A stretch of DNA of 64,000 nucleotides, taken from the NCBI GenBank assembly GCA_029891385.1, contig CM057234.1:20570350-20634349 (forward strand), written 5' to 3'. A program made the translations under genes and the position numbers. The stretch comes from Erythroxylum novogranatense. Its lineage: Eukaryota > Streptophyta > Magnoliopsida > Malpighiales > Erythroxylaceae. Shown here in pieces: positions 11,261 to 22,008 of the stretch (position 1 is the first letter of the stretch; each line of letters opens with the position of its first letter). The notes beneath the pieces were generated by a model. That model had not been told where the DNA came from. It saw nothing but the letters and a program-made list of their open reading frames with translations, and made no database searches.

Positions 11261-11479
11261 GCTAATAGAACAACCATTGCTACTAAAAGTTCAATGGAAA
11301 CCAGCTCTAATTAAACATGAAACATACAATATGTTCTTTGTTTAAAACAGGTACAAAATGTCAATCATCCAATTTGAATACAAGCCCAATAGGGAGTAAC
11401 AAGACATAAGTGCCTACGGCAAATGTAGCAACTCTTGCTGCATTACCTACACAAAGGTTTAGTTCTCTTTTATAAGCTT

Positions 11480-11640
11480 TCTCGTCACGATGCCCCGCAT
11501 ATCATTTCATATGTATGACCGACATCCGTATCAAATACCGATATGTTTGGATCAGGAATAGTATTAACCTCAATGACAAACATACTTGAAGGAGTAGAGG
11601 CATCTGATGCCTTTTACTGCTTCAGGGACTCCAGATAGAT
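11480..11640 (-). pseudogene. Tork-A aspartic protease remnant
   Basis: Downstream of the gag zinc knuckle the minus strand reads FVIEVN and then VFDTD at the place of the protease active site (D-T-G in the family). The glycine is not readable and the flanking sequence is degraded. It would have processed the Gag-Pol polyprotein. Confidence 0.6.
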
Positions 11641-12350
11641 TTTACAGTTTCGCCTCTAGTGGCTAGACTTGCCACAATGAAAGCAAAATCCTTTTGGGGC
11701 AGAATCTTTGGTTTTTCCTTGATGGCACTTCCCTTTGGTTTTCTTCTAGAACCAGAAGAAGGAGCATCCACCACTAGCACTTGCTATCTCTCTTGATAGC
11801 CTGCTCAGCTGTCATGAGCAGATTGATTAGCTCAGGAATTGTTGTGGATATTTGGTTTATCCGATAGTTTATCACAAACTGTGAATAACCATCAGACAAT
11901 CCAACCAGAATTAAGTATCTACTTAACTCATAATCCATTACAAATCCTAAAGGCTGCCAATCTCTCAATATAGCTATTCATCTTGAGGCATCGCATGCCA
12001 GATATCCACAGAGCCATCTTTATGATGAAGAGAAGCCTCGAGGTCTCGAACCTTTCGAATCGAGCTTGCTCAACAAACAGCTCCCTAAGATGAGATACTA
12101 TAGAGTGAGCATCCATGGACTCGTGCTGCTGCTGCAGCTCTGGTGACATCAAGACAAGCATAATGCAAGTATCCATATCATCATCCTTTAGATGCTTACG
12201 ATATGCTTTTCGATCCTTATCGAAGCATCGACGGCGAGTGCATCTGGAAGTGGAACATCTAGGACATATCCGGTTCCTCGATCGAGAACAATTCTCGAGT
12301 CCTTAGCCAATCAAGAAAATCGGTCCGTAAAGGAGAGCATTAATTCACAC
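11641..12350 (-). pseudogene. Tork-A gag (UBN2-type) with CCHC knuckle
   Basis: The N-terminal part (12176-12345) reads as a decayed LDWLRNLRIVL-type segment. The centre (11928-12176) reads MSPELQQQHESMDAHSIVSH and LRELFVEQARFERF, the copia UBN2 Gag domain that packages RNA. The knuckle at 11644-11685 has CFHC, GKSSH and RRNC, with a TAG in place of the aromatic residue before RRNC. The Tork-B copy keeps that residue (GHWRRNC). Confidence 0.88.
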
Positions 12351-12551
12351 TGAAAGACTTCTTCAATCAACCTAAACGCGATAAAGAGAAGGAATGATAG
12401 AATAGATATACTGCATGATCATAAGGACTTACATGATATGCATATGGCTCCCACTAGTTTCCTAGAATCCATAACCCTCTTTACTGAATCCAGAGAAACA
12501 AAGTGACATAATGTCCTAGTGGGTCGATATCCGACATTGCTAAGAGTGACC

Positions 12552-12930
12552 TTGGGTTTACCAACAAGCCACAACTTAGGTCAATCGGTAGGTATCGGTC
12601 ATACCAATTGCATCATTGATAACCGACTTTGAGAATGACCTTGGGTTTACCCAACAAGCCACCTTAAGTCTCTTGGAGGTATCGATATACCAATTACATC
12701 TTAGACACAACTATCGATCGGTCTATCAACTTGTTGATGTGTGCACTTACATTGGGTATCAACTCTTTGATGCGCATACATCCGATATATGCTACCCAAT
12801 TTCACCTCATCCACGTTGACCTTGAGTTTACTCAACAAACCAACGCCCGGTGAAAACCAACCCATTAATCGAAAATCATATTTTCATGGTTTGAACATAT
12901 CCAGTATAGAGTGAGCTTGGGTTTACCCAA
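12552..12930. repeat. Four repeated leader hairpins with compensated stems
   Basis: Hairpins at 12552-12564 (one C short), 12641-12654, 12822-12835 and 12917-12930. Three have TTGGG...CCCAA stems and one has TTGAG...CTCAA, so both sides of the stem changed together. Each is preceded by GACC or GAGC and followed by CAA. Tork-B has the same four at 18177-18190, 18267-18280, 18450-18463 and 18547-18560. Confidence 0.8.
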
Positions 12931-13130
12931 CAACCCATCCCTATAAGAACTCTGGTTCTTACCATATTAATGGAAGGCGTTAGTTTTCATATACCGAGGA
13001 GGATTTAGAAACTCTAGACTCAAGTCAAGGATCATAGTCACTAGGACTATATGGAATGATTTAGGTGTCATCAATCACATTGAATCAATCCTTATAATCA
13101 TCCATCATCCAACTAGAGCATGTCATAAGT

Positions 13131-13398
13131 CGCCTTACATCAAATGCAAGTCGCTTAAGTCATCGCCACACACAAGTCGACTTGTGCGATATAAGTCGAC
13201 TTATGCTCCGCGCCATACACAAGTCGACTTGTGCGATATAAGTCGACTTATGCAAAATCTTTGAACAAGTGGAACTTATGTACAATACAAGTCGACTTAT
13301 CCAGAAACTTTGAACAAGTCGACTTATGTACAATACAAGTCGACTTATCCAGAAACTTTGAACAAGTCGACTTATGTATAAAACAAGTCGACTTATCC
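13131..13398. repeat. TAAGTCGACTTA palindrome array in Tork-A leader
   Basis: About eleven copies of (A)CAAGTCGACTTAT or its variants. The last part is organised as roughly 46-bp pairs joined by TGTACAATA and CCAGAAACTTTGAA. The ORF at 13231-13422 merely reads through this array and is not a gene. Tork-B has a more degenerate version at 18755-18935. Confidence 0.88.
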
Positions 13399-14510
13399 AA
13401 GAAGAATTGCTATACTTTCTAATCGGCTAATACCTCAATCATTGCAATTCCAATTCACAACACCTACATACCTAAGGTAATATCTGATAAATTTGATGTA
13501 TCAATGAACACTTCATTGATCCATGAATGCCTTATATGGTCAAACCATACATGAAAAGCTTAAAATGATTCAAAACTCATAAATATCCAAACAATTTAAG
13601 AACACCCAAATTCTCACCCTAAGCATCTCAAGCTAGTGTATACACTCTCAAAACTACTCCGGCACTTGTCACAAAATTTGTGACGGCCAAAACAAGCAAG
13701 AAAATGAAATATACTAACGAGACACAAATGTGACCAATTCGGCATTCAAAAATTCTTGGAAAAGCAAATTCAAGCAATTCAATTTGGAAATCATACTACA
13801 TCAAGATAACACATTTTTAATCACATTAAAAATGCTGCAAGGCATTGGCATTGAAAAAGCAAACTCAATCAAGCCAAGCAAAACAGTCCCAACAATTTTC
13901 ACCAAAACTGTCCAGTTCTGTACATTGCTTGAAATGATCAATGAAACAATTTCAATAAATTCTGAGAAAATTATATAGGTTACTAAATGTTCAGAACATG
14001 CTACCTGAATTTTTTCAGGATTTTAGGCCATCAAAAACTCAGTCAACCAAAATAACAAAACCGATTAAAATTCTGTGTTCATCAACACAGCAATTCCCAA
14101 CAGCATAGAATAAAATCGAAAATAAATATCCAATCACCTTGAAATACAATTTCCATGCTCACAGACATTCACCAACATCTTAGAGACATGTAGGTGAAGA
14201 AAAATCCAGAAAACGAATTTTCTAGAATTTATTCTTGATTTTATACTACTGCCTGTTCACAGAATCGTTTCAAAAACAGCATCTGTAAGCTTAGGGAATT
14301 AATTAGCAAAACTATATCAAATCTAATCAATAAATTCTGAAAATTCATAGACATATTCTCTAACATGTTATGAAAATTCCTGGGAAGAAAAATTTCGAAA
14401 AATATATCACAATATAAATTCTAAAATCAGGCAGTATGCATGCATCAACATCAACAGCACTTAGGGTTTCTGATCTAGCTTCGGTTTTAGCTTCATACAC
14501 GACACCAGAC

Positions 14511-14522
14511 GCTCTGATACCA
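14511..14522 (-). other. Tork-A primer-binding site (tRNA-iMet)
   Basis: The minus strand reads TGGTATCAGAGC, the standard plant initiator-tRNA-Met primer-binding site, one base after the CTACA end of the 5' LTR. Confidence 0.95.
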
Positions 14523-14523
14523 C

Positions 14524-16449
14524 TGTAGGAAAATCCCGGGAGGTACATCACATGTACCGGCAGCGGAAAAAAAAAATTTTGTTCCCAGGACTTTCCCGAA
14601 TCCCAGGATCCAAGTATCGGTATGAAGACATCAAACCTGAATAGCCAATAGAGACTATCTCTAAAGGTATCCACGCAGAGATCAGAAAACCTAACCGAGT
14701 CAAACCCCTTTGACCCGAGAATAGCTAGAACAGATTAAAGCCTGCTAGAGCCTACCTCTGTCCTGAAGAGCTTGAGATCAGACGTTGAACCCTTGGAGAG
14801 GAAGAGATGGAACGATGATGCCTTAAGGAAGAAGAATGAAAATAACCTTTATTCTCTTTTCTTCTAACCCTAAACCCACGATCATCATTCGGCCATCACA
14901 CAAAAAACCCTTAAAATGGTGTGCTTTTAACACTTTAAAGAGCAACCATATAAGGCTTACAAGTGGATGGATAATGACCATTCATTCTTTAATGAATAAA
15001 GTAATCAACCTTTGACTTTTCAAAGGTTTATCTCTTCTTTCTCCCATTCCAACGAAGATGGGCTTATATTTATATATATTAATTAATTATTTACTTAATT
15101 AATTAATATATATAATTATAGCAGATCCATCAAGCTGGGAATTGGTCCTACGGCCTCTCGGACTCGATCTTTGAAACGACTCCTAAACCTTTCTTAGCAA
15201 TATTGATGTCGCGATCTCATCGGGACATATCCCAATCCCATATGGATCCATTTAATCCGAATGTCTCCATAATTGGAACTCGTCCAATTACTATTTTACT
15301 GATTCTCCAAACACTCTTATCGTGTGACCCTTTAGGTTCCGGTTATGTTGGCCACTTAGATTAACAATTAATCGAGCAAGTGATGAGCGGTATCTAGCAA
15401 CACATCATGACCCCTAATTGACCGGAAAGTAATCGGTTTGATGTATTCATCACGAACCGGATCACGAACCCTTCCATGTACAATTCTTGTGCAATTCGTC
15501 CTTTCACCATCCTATACCCCACTTGGTTATGAGTATGGTCAAAGTGTCAACTCTTACTAGACCAAGTCCAGCCCAGTGATAATAGTTCTCGCCCTAGGAC
15601 TCATTACTCTATATGTCCATGAAGACACTCTACATGACATATTCACTCGCCGAGATTTCCGAGTAATGATCCTGACAAGAGGCCATGGGTATCTCTTTCG
15701 CTAATCCAAGTGGTGAATCCTTTATTGGCTACTCAATTATCTTTGAATACCTCAAACTGCACTCCAAGCACCACCCTATGAGTTACCTCCGAAGGCAACA
15801 AGGAATGGAGTCAAAGCACGTGATCAAGATTCAAGATAGCCTTGAGTACCTCAAGTCTAAGGATACTTGCACCATTGCTATGATGAGATTATCACCGACA
15901 CTTAGATAAGATATCCATGTGATGATCTCATGACAGTCATCCAATGAACTTACTACTACTAGTAAGCATCCATATGTCAACTCTAAATATCTCATATTTA
16001 CGGTTTCGAGATCCACCGCTGATCCAATCAAGGAGTATGACATATGCTAGTCTGTCCGGATTAATGATGTCCAGTCTCATTAATCCTATGACTAGGGAGA
16101 ATTTAGATACTGACATAATTGCACATGATAGGAATCTCAGTAGTATGATCACATCATAATTTCCTTCATGCTATGTCATATATCATGGACTTCATTAATT
16201 TGATTAAAGATCCAATCAATTCATAAACAATGTTTATGAACATCAAATTAATGAATTATGCCTTTTCTTTATTTATTCATTCGATACATACATTTCGTGA
16301 ATAAAAGCGCGCTAAAGGGATTGCCTTTAGGCACAAATAAACAAGATTGTCCTTGAATAAGTCGACTTATCCAATGTACAAGTCGACTTATCGGTACCGA
16401 GCAAGCATAAGTCGACTTACACATGGTACAAGTCGACTTACCACTTACA
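14524..16449 (-). repeat. Tork-A 5' LTR (1.93 kb)
   Basis: Collinear with 6780-8692. It begins TGTAAG on the minus strand at 16449 and ends CCTACA at 14524. It has a palindrome array at 16357-16445 and an AT-rich perfect inverted repeat at 15071-15114. The target-site duplication TGTAT follows at 16450-16454. Confidence 0.93.
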
Positions 16450-17010
16450 TGTATCTCATCAGATACAGGTACCCATATCGTTAATAATCACCGATAAAAG
16501 TAATGAAGTAAAGACAACCACTTCTGGCATGGATGGACATCGGACCACATACATCCAAATGTATCAGGTCTAATATTCCATTCACTCGTTTTCCCTTTCT
16601 CTTAAAGGATAACTTGGTCATCTTGCCTAATAAACAAGATTTGCATGTGTCATATGATTCATAATCAAATGACCCTAAACTGCCACTCTTATGGAGCTTA
16701 GCGATGCGTGTCTCATTTATATGGCCAAGCCGACAATGCCATAAGTAAGTTGATTTTAAATTATCTCGGTTATGTCTTTTCGCGTAATTGACATTCAAAA
16801 TTGGATATGACATATCTAATATGTCAATTCCATTGCATAATGTACCAGTAACATAGAGCATTCCATTCGAACTAATAGAACAATCATTGCTACTAAAAGT
16901 CCAATGGAAACCAAATTTATTGAAACAAGAAATGATAATATGTTCTTTGTTAAAACAGTACAAAATGACAATCATCCAATTTGAATACAAGCCCACTAGG
17001 AGTGACAAGA
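16450..17010 (-). pseudogene. Tork-B pre-integrase and integrase N-terminal half
   Basis: A 175-residue frame (16481-17008) has STYLWHCRLGHINETRIAKL, YDTCKSCLLGKMTKLSF and then LIHLDVCGPMSIHARSGCLY. The Asp in HLDVCGP fits the first DDE residue, and FITFIGDY leads to the second. A TAA stop follows GDY, and the frame then reaches the Tork-A insertion. It continues at 6779 going left. Confidence 0.92.
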
Positions 17011-17029
17011 CATAAGTGTCTCACGGCTA

Positions 17030-17213
17030 ATGTAGCAACTCTTGTTGCATTACCGCACGAAGGTCTAGTTCTCCTTTATGAGCTATCTCATCGTCCCCGA
17101 GGCCTGCATATCATTTCATATGTATGAGCCACAAGCGTATCAAACACCCATATGTTTTGATCGAAGCAAGATAACCTCAATGACAAACATATTTGAAGGA
17201 GTAGAGGCATCTG
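17030..17213 (-). pseudogene. Tork-B protease remnant
   Basis: After FVIEV (17160-17200) the minus strand reaches VFDT and, after a one-base frame change, CGSYI-like text, matching the protease active-site neighbourhood. It is collinear with 11480-11640. The reading frame is broken and the assignment rests mainly on position. Confidence 0.6.
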
Positions 17214-17985
17214 ATGCCTTCTTCTGCTTCAGAAACTCCAGATAGACTTTACAGTTTCGCCTCCAGTGGCCAGTCTTGCCACAATGAAAGCAAAATCCTT
17301 TTGGGGCAGTTTCTTTGGTTTTTTTTTTCTTTGATGGCACTTCCATTTGGTTTCTTGGCCTTTTTCTTCTTTGGACCAGAAGAAGAAGCATCCACCACTA
17401 GCACTTGCTTGCTATCCTTCTTGATAGCTTGCTCAGCTGTCTTGAGCAGATTGATCAGCTCAGGAATTGTTGTGGATATTTGATTCATCTGATAGTTTAA
17501 CACGAACTATGAAAAACTGTCAGACAATCCAACCAGAATCAAGTTTATACTTAACTCATAATCCATTACAAATCCTAAGACAGCCAATCTCTCTATATAG
17601 CCATTCATCTTCAGGGCAACCTGGACAGCAGATGTCCCTGGAGCCATCTTTGTGGTGAAGAGAAGCCTTGAGGTCTCGAACCTTTCAGACCGAGCTTACT
17701 CATCAGCTCCCTAAGATGAAATACTATAGTGTGAGCATCCATGGACTCGTGCTGCTTCTGCAGCTCTGGTGACATCGAGGCAATCATAATGCAAGTAACC
17801 ATGTCACTGTCCTTTAGATGCTTACGATATGCTTCGATCCTCATCAAGCATCGACAAGAGTGCATCTGAAGTGGAACATCTAGGACGTATCCCAGTTCCT
17901 CAGATCTGAGAACAATTCTCAGACTCCTCAGCCAATCAAGAAAATTCGATCCAGAATAGGGAGCGAAAATTCACACTGAAAGACT
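17214..17985 (-). pseudogene. Tork-B gag with intact CCHC knuckle
   Basis: Three frames together give the UBN2 Gag region: MIASMSPELQKQHESMDAHT (17611-17865), LNYQMNQISTTIPELINLLK (17249-17503), a lysine-rich linker, and the zinc knuckle CFHCGKTGHWRRNC near 17255-17300. The knuckle keeps all four ligands (C-X2-C-X4-H-X4-C). The N-terminal start is unclear near 17970. Frameshifts separate the three parts. Confidence 0.88.
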
Positions 17986-20048
17986 TCTTCAATCAACTTA
18001 AGCGCGATAGAGCGAAGGAATGTTAGAATAGAAATGCCTGCATGATCATAAGGACTTGCATGACATGCATATGGCTCCCACTAGTTTCCTAGAATCCATA
18101 ACCCTCTTTATGAATCCAAGAAACAAAGTGACAAAATGTCCTAGTGGGTCGATATCCGATATTGCTAAGAATGACCTTGGGTTTGCCCAACAAGCCACTT
18201 CTTAGGTCAATCGGTAGGTATCGGACATACCAATTGCATCATCGATAACCGACATTAAGATTGACCTTGGGTTTACCCAACAAGCCACCTTATGTCTCGG
18301 GAGGTATCAGACATACCAATTACATCTTAGACACAACTATCGATCAGTTCTATCAACTTGTTGATGTGTGCACTTACATTGGGTATCAACTCTTTGATGC
18401 ACATATATCTGATGTATGCTGCCCAATTTTGCCTCTGTCCACGTTGACCTTGAGTTTACTCAACAAACCAACGCTTCCAGTGAAAACCAACCCATTAATC
18501 AGAAAATCATATTTTCATGGTTCGAACATATCCGTATAGAGTGAGCTTGGGTTTACCCAACAACCCATCCCTATAAGAACTCTAGTTCTTACCATATTAA
18601 TGGAAGGCGTTAGTTTTCATATACCGAGGAGGGATTTAGAAACTCTAGACTCCAAGCTGAAGGATCATAGTCACTATGACTATATGGCATGATTTAGGTT
18701 TCATCAATCAAATTGAATCAATCCTTATAATCACCCATCATCCAACCTGAGCATGTCACAAGTCGACTTTCATCAAATGCAAGTCGCCTTATGCCACTGC
18801 CCACACACAAGTCGACTTGTAGGAAACAAGTCGCCTTATGACACCTGCCCATGTACAAGTCGCCTTGTAAGGTGCTACAAGTCGACTTATACTTAGACCT
18901 TGAACAAGTCGACTTATTCCATACACAAGTTGCCTTATCCAAGGAAATTTGCTAAAATCTCTAATTGGCTAATTCCTCAATCCATGCAATTCCAATTCAC
19001 AATACCATCATACGTAGGGTAATATCTGTAAATAGATGCCTCAATGAACACTTCGTTGATTCATGAATGCCTTAAATAGTCAAACTATATGACAAGCTTG
19101 AAATGAGTCATAACTCTAAGATTTCCAAATAATTTAGGAACACCCAAATTATCACCCTAAGCATCTCAAGCTAGTGTATACACTCTCAAAACTACTTTGG
19201 CACTTGTCACAAAAATTGTGACGGCCAAAACAAGCAAGAAAATGAAATATACTAACGAGACACAAATGTGACCAATTCGGCATTCAAAAATTTTTGGAAA
19301 AGCAAATTCAAGCAATGCACTTTGGCAATCATACCACATCAAGATAACACATTTTTAATCACATTAAAAATGGTGCAAGGCATTGGAACTGAAAAAGCAC
19401 ACTCAATCAAGCCAAGCAAAACAGTCCCAACAATTTTCACCAAAACTGTCCAGTTCTGTACATTGCTCAAAATGATCAATGAAAAAATTTCAATAAATTC
19501 TGAGAACATTACATAGGTTATTACATGTTCTGAAAATGCTACCTGAATTTGTTCAGGATTTTAGGCCATTAAAAAATCAGTCAACCAAAATAACAAAACC
19601 GATTCAAAATCTGTGTTCATCAGCACAGCAATTCCCAACAGTATAGAATAAATTCGTGAATAAATATCCAATCACCTTGAAATCCAATTTACATGCTCAC
19701 AGACATTCACCAACATCCTAAAGACATGTAGGTGAAGGAAAATCCAGAAAAAGAGTTTTCTAGAATTTATTCTCGATTTTATACTACTTCCTGTCCACAG
19801 AGTGTTTCACAAAACAGCATCTGGAACCTTAGGGAATTAATTAGCAAAACTATATCAAATCAAATCGATAAATTCTGAAAATTCATAGACATATTCTATA
19901 ACATGTTATGAACAATCCTGGGCATAAAATTTTCGAAAACCCTATCTCTATAGCAATTCGAAATCTGAACAGAATGCATGCTACAACATCACAAGCAATT
20001 AAGGTTTATGATCTAGCTTCAGTTAAAACTTCATACACGACACCAGAC
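17986..20048 (-). mobile_element. Tork-B untranslated leader with hairpins and palindromes
   Basis: Collinear with the Tork-A leader. It holds the four TTGGGTTTACCCAA-type hairpins (18177-18560) and a degenerate GTCGACTT array (18755-18935). No gene is supported; the small frames at 18261-18539 and 19268-19516 occupy noncoding leader and have homologous but differently broken counterparts in Tork-A. Confidence 0.75.
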
Positions 20049-20060
20049 GCTTTGATACCA
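20049..20060 (-). other. Tork-B primer-binding site (tRNA-iMet)
   Basis: The minus strand reads TGGTATCAAAGC, one mismatch from the tRNA-iMet site of Tork-A, one base after the 5' LTR end. Confidence 0.9.
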
Positions 20061-20061
20061 C

Positions 20062-22008
20062 TGTAGGAAAATCCCAGGAGGTACATCACATGTACCGGCA
20101 GCGGAAAAAAAAAATTTTTGTTCCCGGGGCTTTCCCGAAACCCAGGATCCAGGTGTCGGTATGAAGACATCAACCTAAATAGCCAAAAGAGACTATCTCT
20201 AAAGGTGATCCACGCAGAGATCAGAAAACCTAACCGAGTCAAACCCCTTTGACCCGGGAATAGCTAGAACAGATTAAAGCCTGCTAGAGCCTACCTCTGT
20301 CCTGGAGAGCTTGAGAAAACGTTGGTCTTTGTGCTTGGAGAAGAGAAACTATGACACTTGAGGAAGAAGAAGACTTGAAATCACCATTCAAACTTTCCTT
20401 AACACTTAAGGAAATATTCTTCTCTTCAAACCCTAAGCATCATCGACGGCAACTCATCAAGACAAGCTTCTTATGTATATTTTTAACAATTAAAAAGAAT
20501 CCATAAGAGTTTGCCAAGTGTAAGCTTCATTACCATCCATTTATTTAACTAATTAAATAAACAAACTTTGAAAAGTCAATGGCTTTATCTCTTCTCCCTA
20601 AAACCAACGCAGATCATGTTATATATATATATATATATATAATTAATTAATCTTAATTAATTAATTAACATATATATAATTGCTAAAGAGGTTCATCAAA
20701 TTGGGGTCGGTCTACCTACCGGCTCATCGGGCCCAAATGTCAAACGACTCCTAAACATTTCTTAGCAATATTGATGTCACGATCTCATCGGGACATATCC
20801 CAATCCCATTGGGATCCATTTAATCCTAATGCTCTCCATAATTGGAACTCTGTCCAATTACTATTGTACAGATTCTCTGAGTCACTCTTATGCGTATGAC
20901 CCTTTAGGCTCCCGGTTATGTTGGCCACTTAGATTAACACTTAATCTAAGCAAGTCATGAGCGGTATCTAGCAACACATCATGACCCCCAATTGACCGGA
21001 AAGTAATCGGTTTGATGTATTCATTACTTAACCGATCATTTAACCCTTCCATGACAATTCTTGTGTAATTCGTCCTTTCACCATCCTATACCCTACTTGG
21101 TTATGAGTATGGTCAAAGTGTCAACTCTCACTAGACCAAGTCCAGCCCAGTGGTAGCAGTTCTCGATCCCGGGACTCATTACTCTATATGTCAATGAAGA
21201 CACTCTTCATGACATATATGCCGCCACCTTAGTAATGATCCTGACAAGAGGCCATGGGTATCTCTTACGCTAATCCGAAGTGGTGAATCCTTTATTGGCT
21301 ACTCAATTATCTTGAATACCTCAAGTCGCACCCAAGCACCACCCTATGAGTTACCTCCGAAAGGCAACAAGGAATGGAGTCAAAGCACGTGATCAAGATT
21401 CAAGATATCCTCGAGTACCTCAAGTCTAAGGATACTTGCACCATTGCTATGATGAGATTATCAACGACACTTAGATAAGATATCCATGTGATGATCTCAT
21501 GGCAGGTCATCCAATGAACTTACTACCGCTAGTAAGCATCCACATGTCAACTCTAAATATCTCATATTTACAGTTTCTGAGATCCACTGCTTGATCCAAT
21601 CAAGGAATATGACATGTGCTAGTCTAACCGGATTAATGATGTCCAGTCTTATTAATCCTATGACTAGGAAAAATTTAGATACTGACATAATTGCACATAA
21701 TAGGAATCTCAGTAGTATGATCACATCATAATTTCCTTTATACTATGTCATATATCATGGACTTCATTAATTCGATTAAAGATCCAATCAATTCATAAAC
21801 ACTGTTCATGAATATCAAATTAATGAAATATGCCTTTCTTTATTTATTCATAAAGTCTGCATACGACTTTGAATAAAACGCGCTAAAGGGATTGCCTTTG
21901 AGGCACTACTCTAACAATCTAAGCAGATCGACAGCCATAAGTCGACTTACACTGGTGAACAAGGCGACTTATCAGTACCGAGCAAGCATAAGTTGACTTA
22001 CACTTACA
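20062..22008 (-). repeat. Tork-B 5' LTR (1.95 kb)
   Basis: Collinear with 2655-4575 and bounded by CTACA (20062) and TGTAAG (22008) on the minus strand. It is followed by the target-site copy TCAAG at 22009-22013. It has a longer TA run (20619-20640) than its partner and GTCGACTT palindromes at 21945-22006. Confidence 0.93.

Larger units (their letters stand above)
12351..14510 (-). mobile_element. Tork-A untranslated leader, 2.1 kb, with hairpins
   Basis: An unusually long noncoding stretch between the PBS and gag. It holds four TTGGGTTTACCCAA-type hairpins (12552-12930) and a dense TAAGTCGACTTA array (13131-13398). From 13400 to 14510 I see only AT-rich sequence with no supported ORF. It is collinear with 17986-20048 in Tork-B. 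Confidence 0.75.
6780..16449 (-). mobile_element. Tork-A: full-length Ty1/copia (Tork) element, decayed
   Basis: A 9.67-kb element with both LTRs (5' 14524-16449, 3' 6780-8692), a perfect tRNA-iMet PBS (14511-14522), a PPT (8693-8706) and the TSD TGTAT (6775-6779, 16450-16454). The gene order on the minus strand is gag, protease, integrase, RT, RNase H. It is inserted in the integrase core of a sister copy, Tork-B, in the same orientation. The reading frames are heavily broken. The structure, not the frames, shows that it was a complete element. Confidence 0.95.
2655..22008 (-). mobile_element. Tork-B: Ty1/copia (Tork clade) element, interrupted
   Basis: An LTR element on the minus strand, flanked by the TSD TCAAG (2650-2654 and 22009-22013). 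Its parts are the 5' LTR 20062-22008, PBS 20049-20060, leader, gag, protease, integrase, RT, RNase H, PPT 4576-4590 and 3' LTR 2655-4575. The element without its insertion is about 9.7 kb. Tork-A (6780-16449) sits inside the integrase core. The RT stretch IRILLAIVTHYDYEIWQMDV is typical of the Tork lineage. Every coding segment has stops or frameshifts, so this copy is not autonomous as read. Confidence 0.92.

Noticed and set aside
13131..13398. Regularly spaced palindromes resembling a CRISPR array
   Set aside because: Units are 12-14 bp, spacing is irregular, spacers are themselves repeated, no cas genes are present, and the context is a plant retrotransposon leader.
13730..13978. 82-residue ORF also present at 19268-19516
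   Set aside because: The two are the same leader sequence in the Tork copies; the substitutions do not look synonymous and the region precedes gag.
2655..22008. Segmental duplication instead of two insertions
   Set aside because: Each Tork copy has its own PBS, PPT and distinct target-site duplication, and Tork-B sequence is continuous across the Tork-A insertion.
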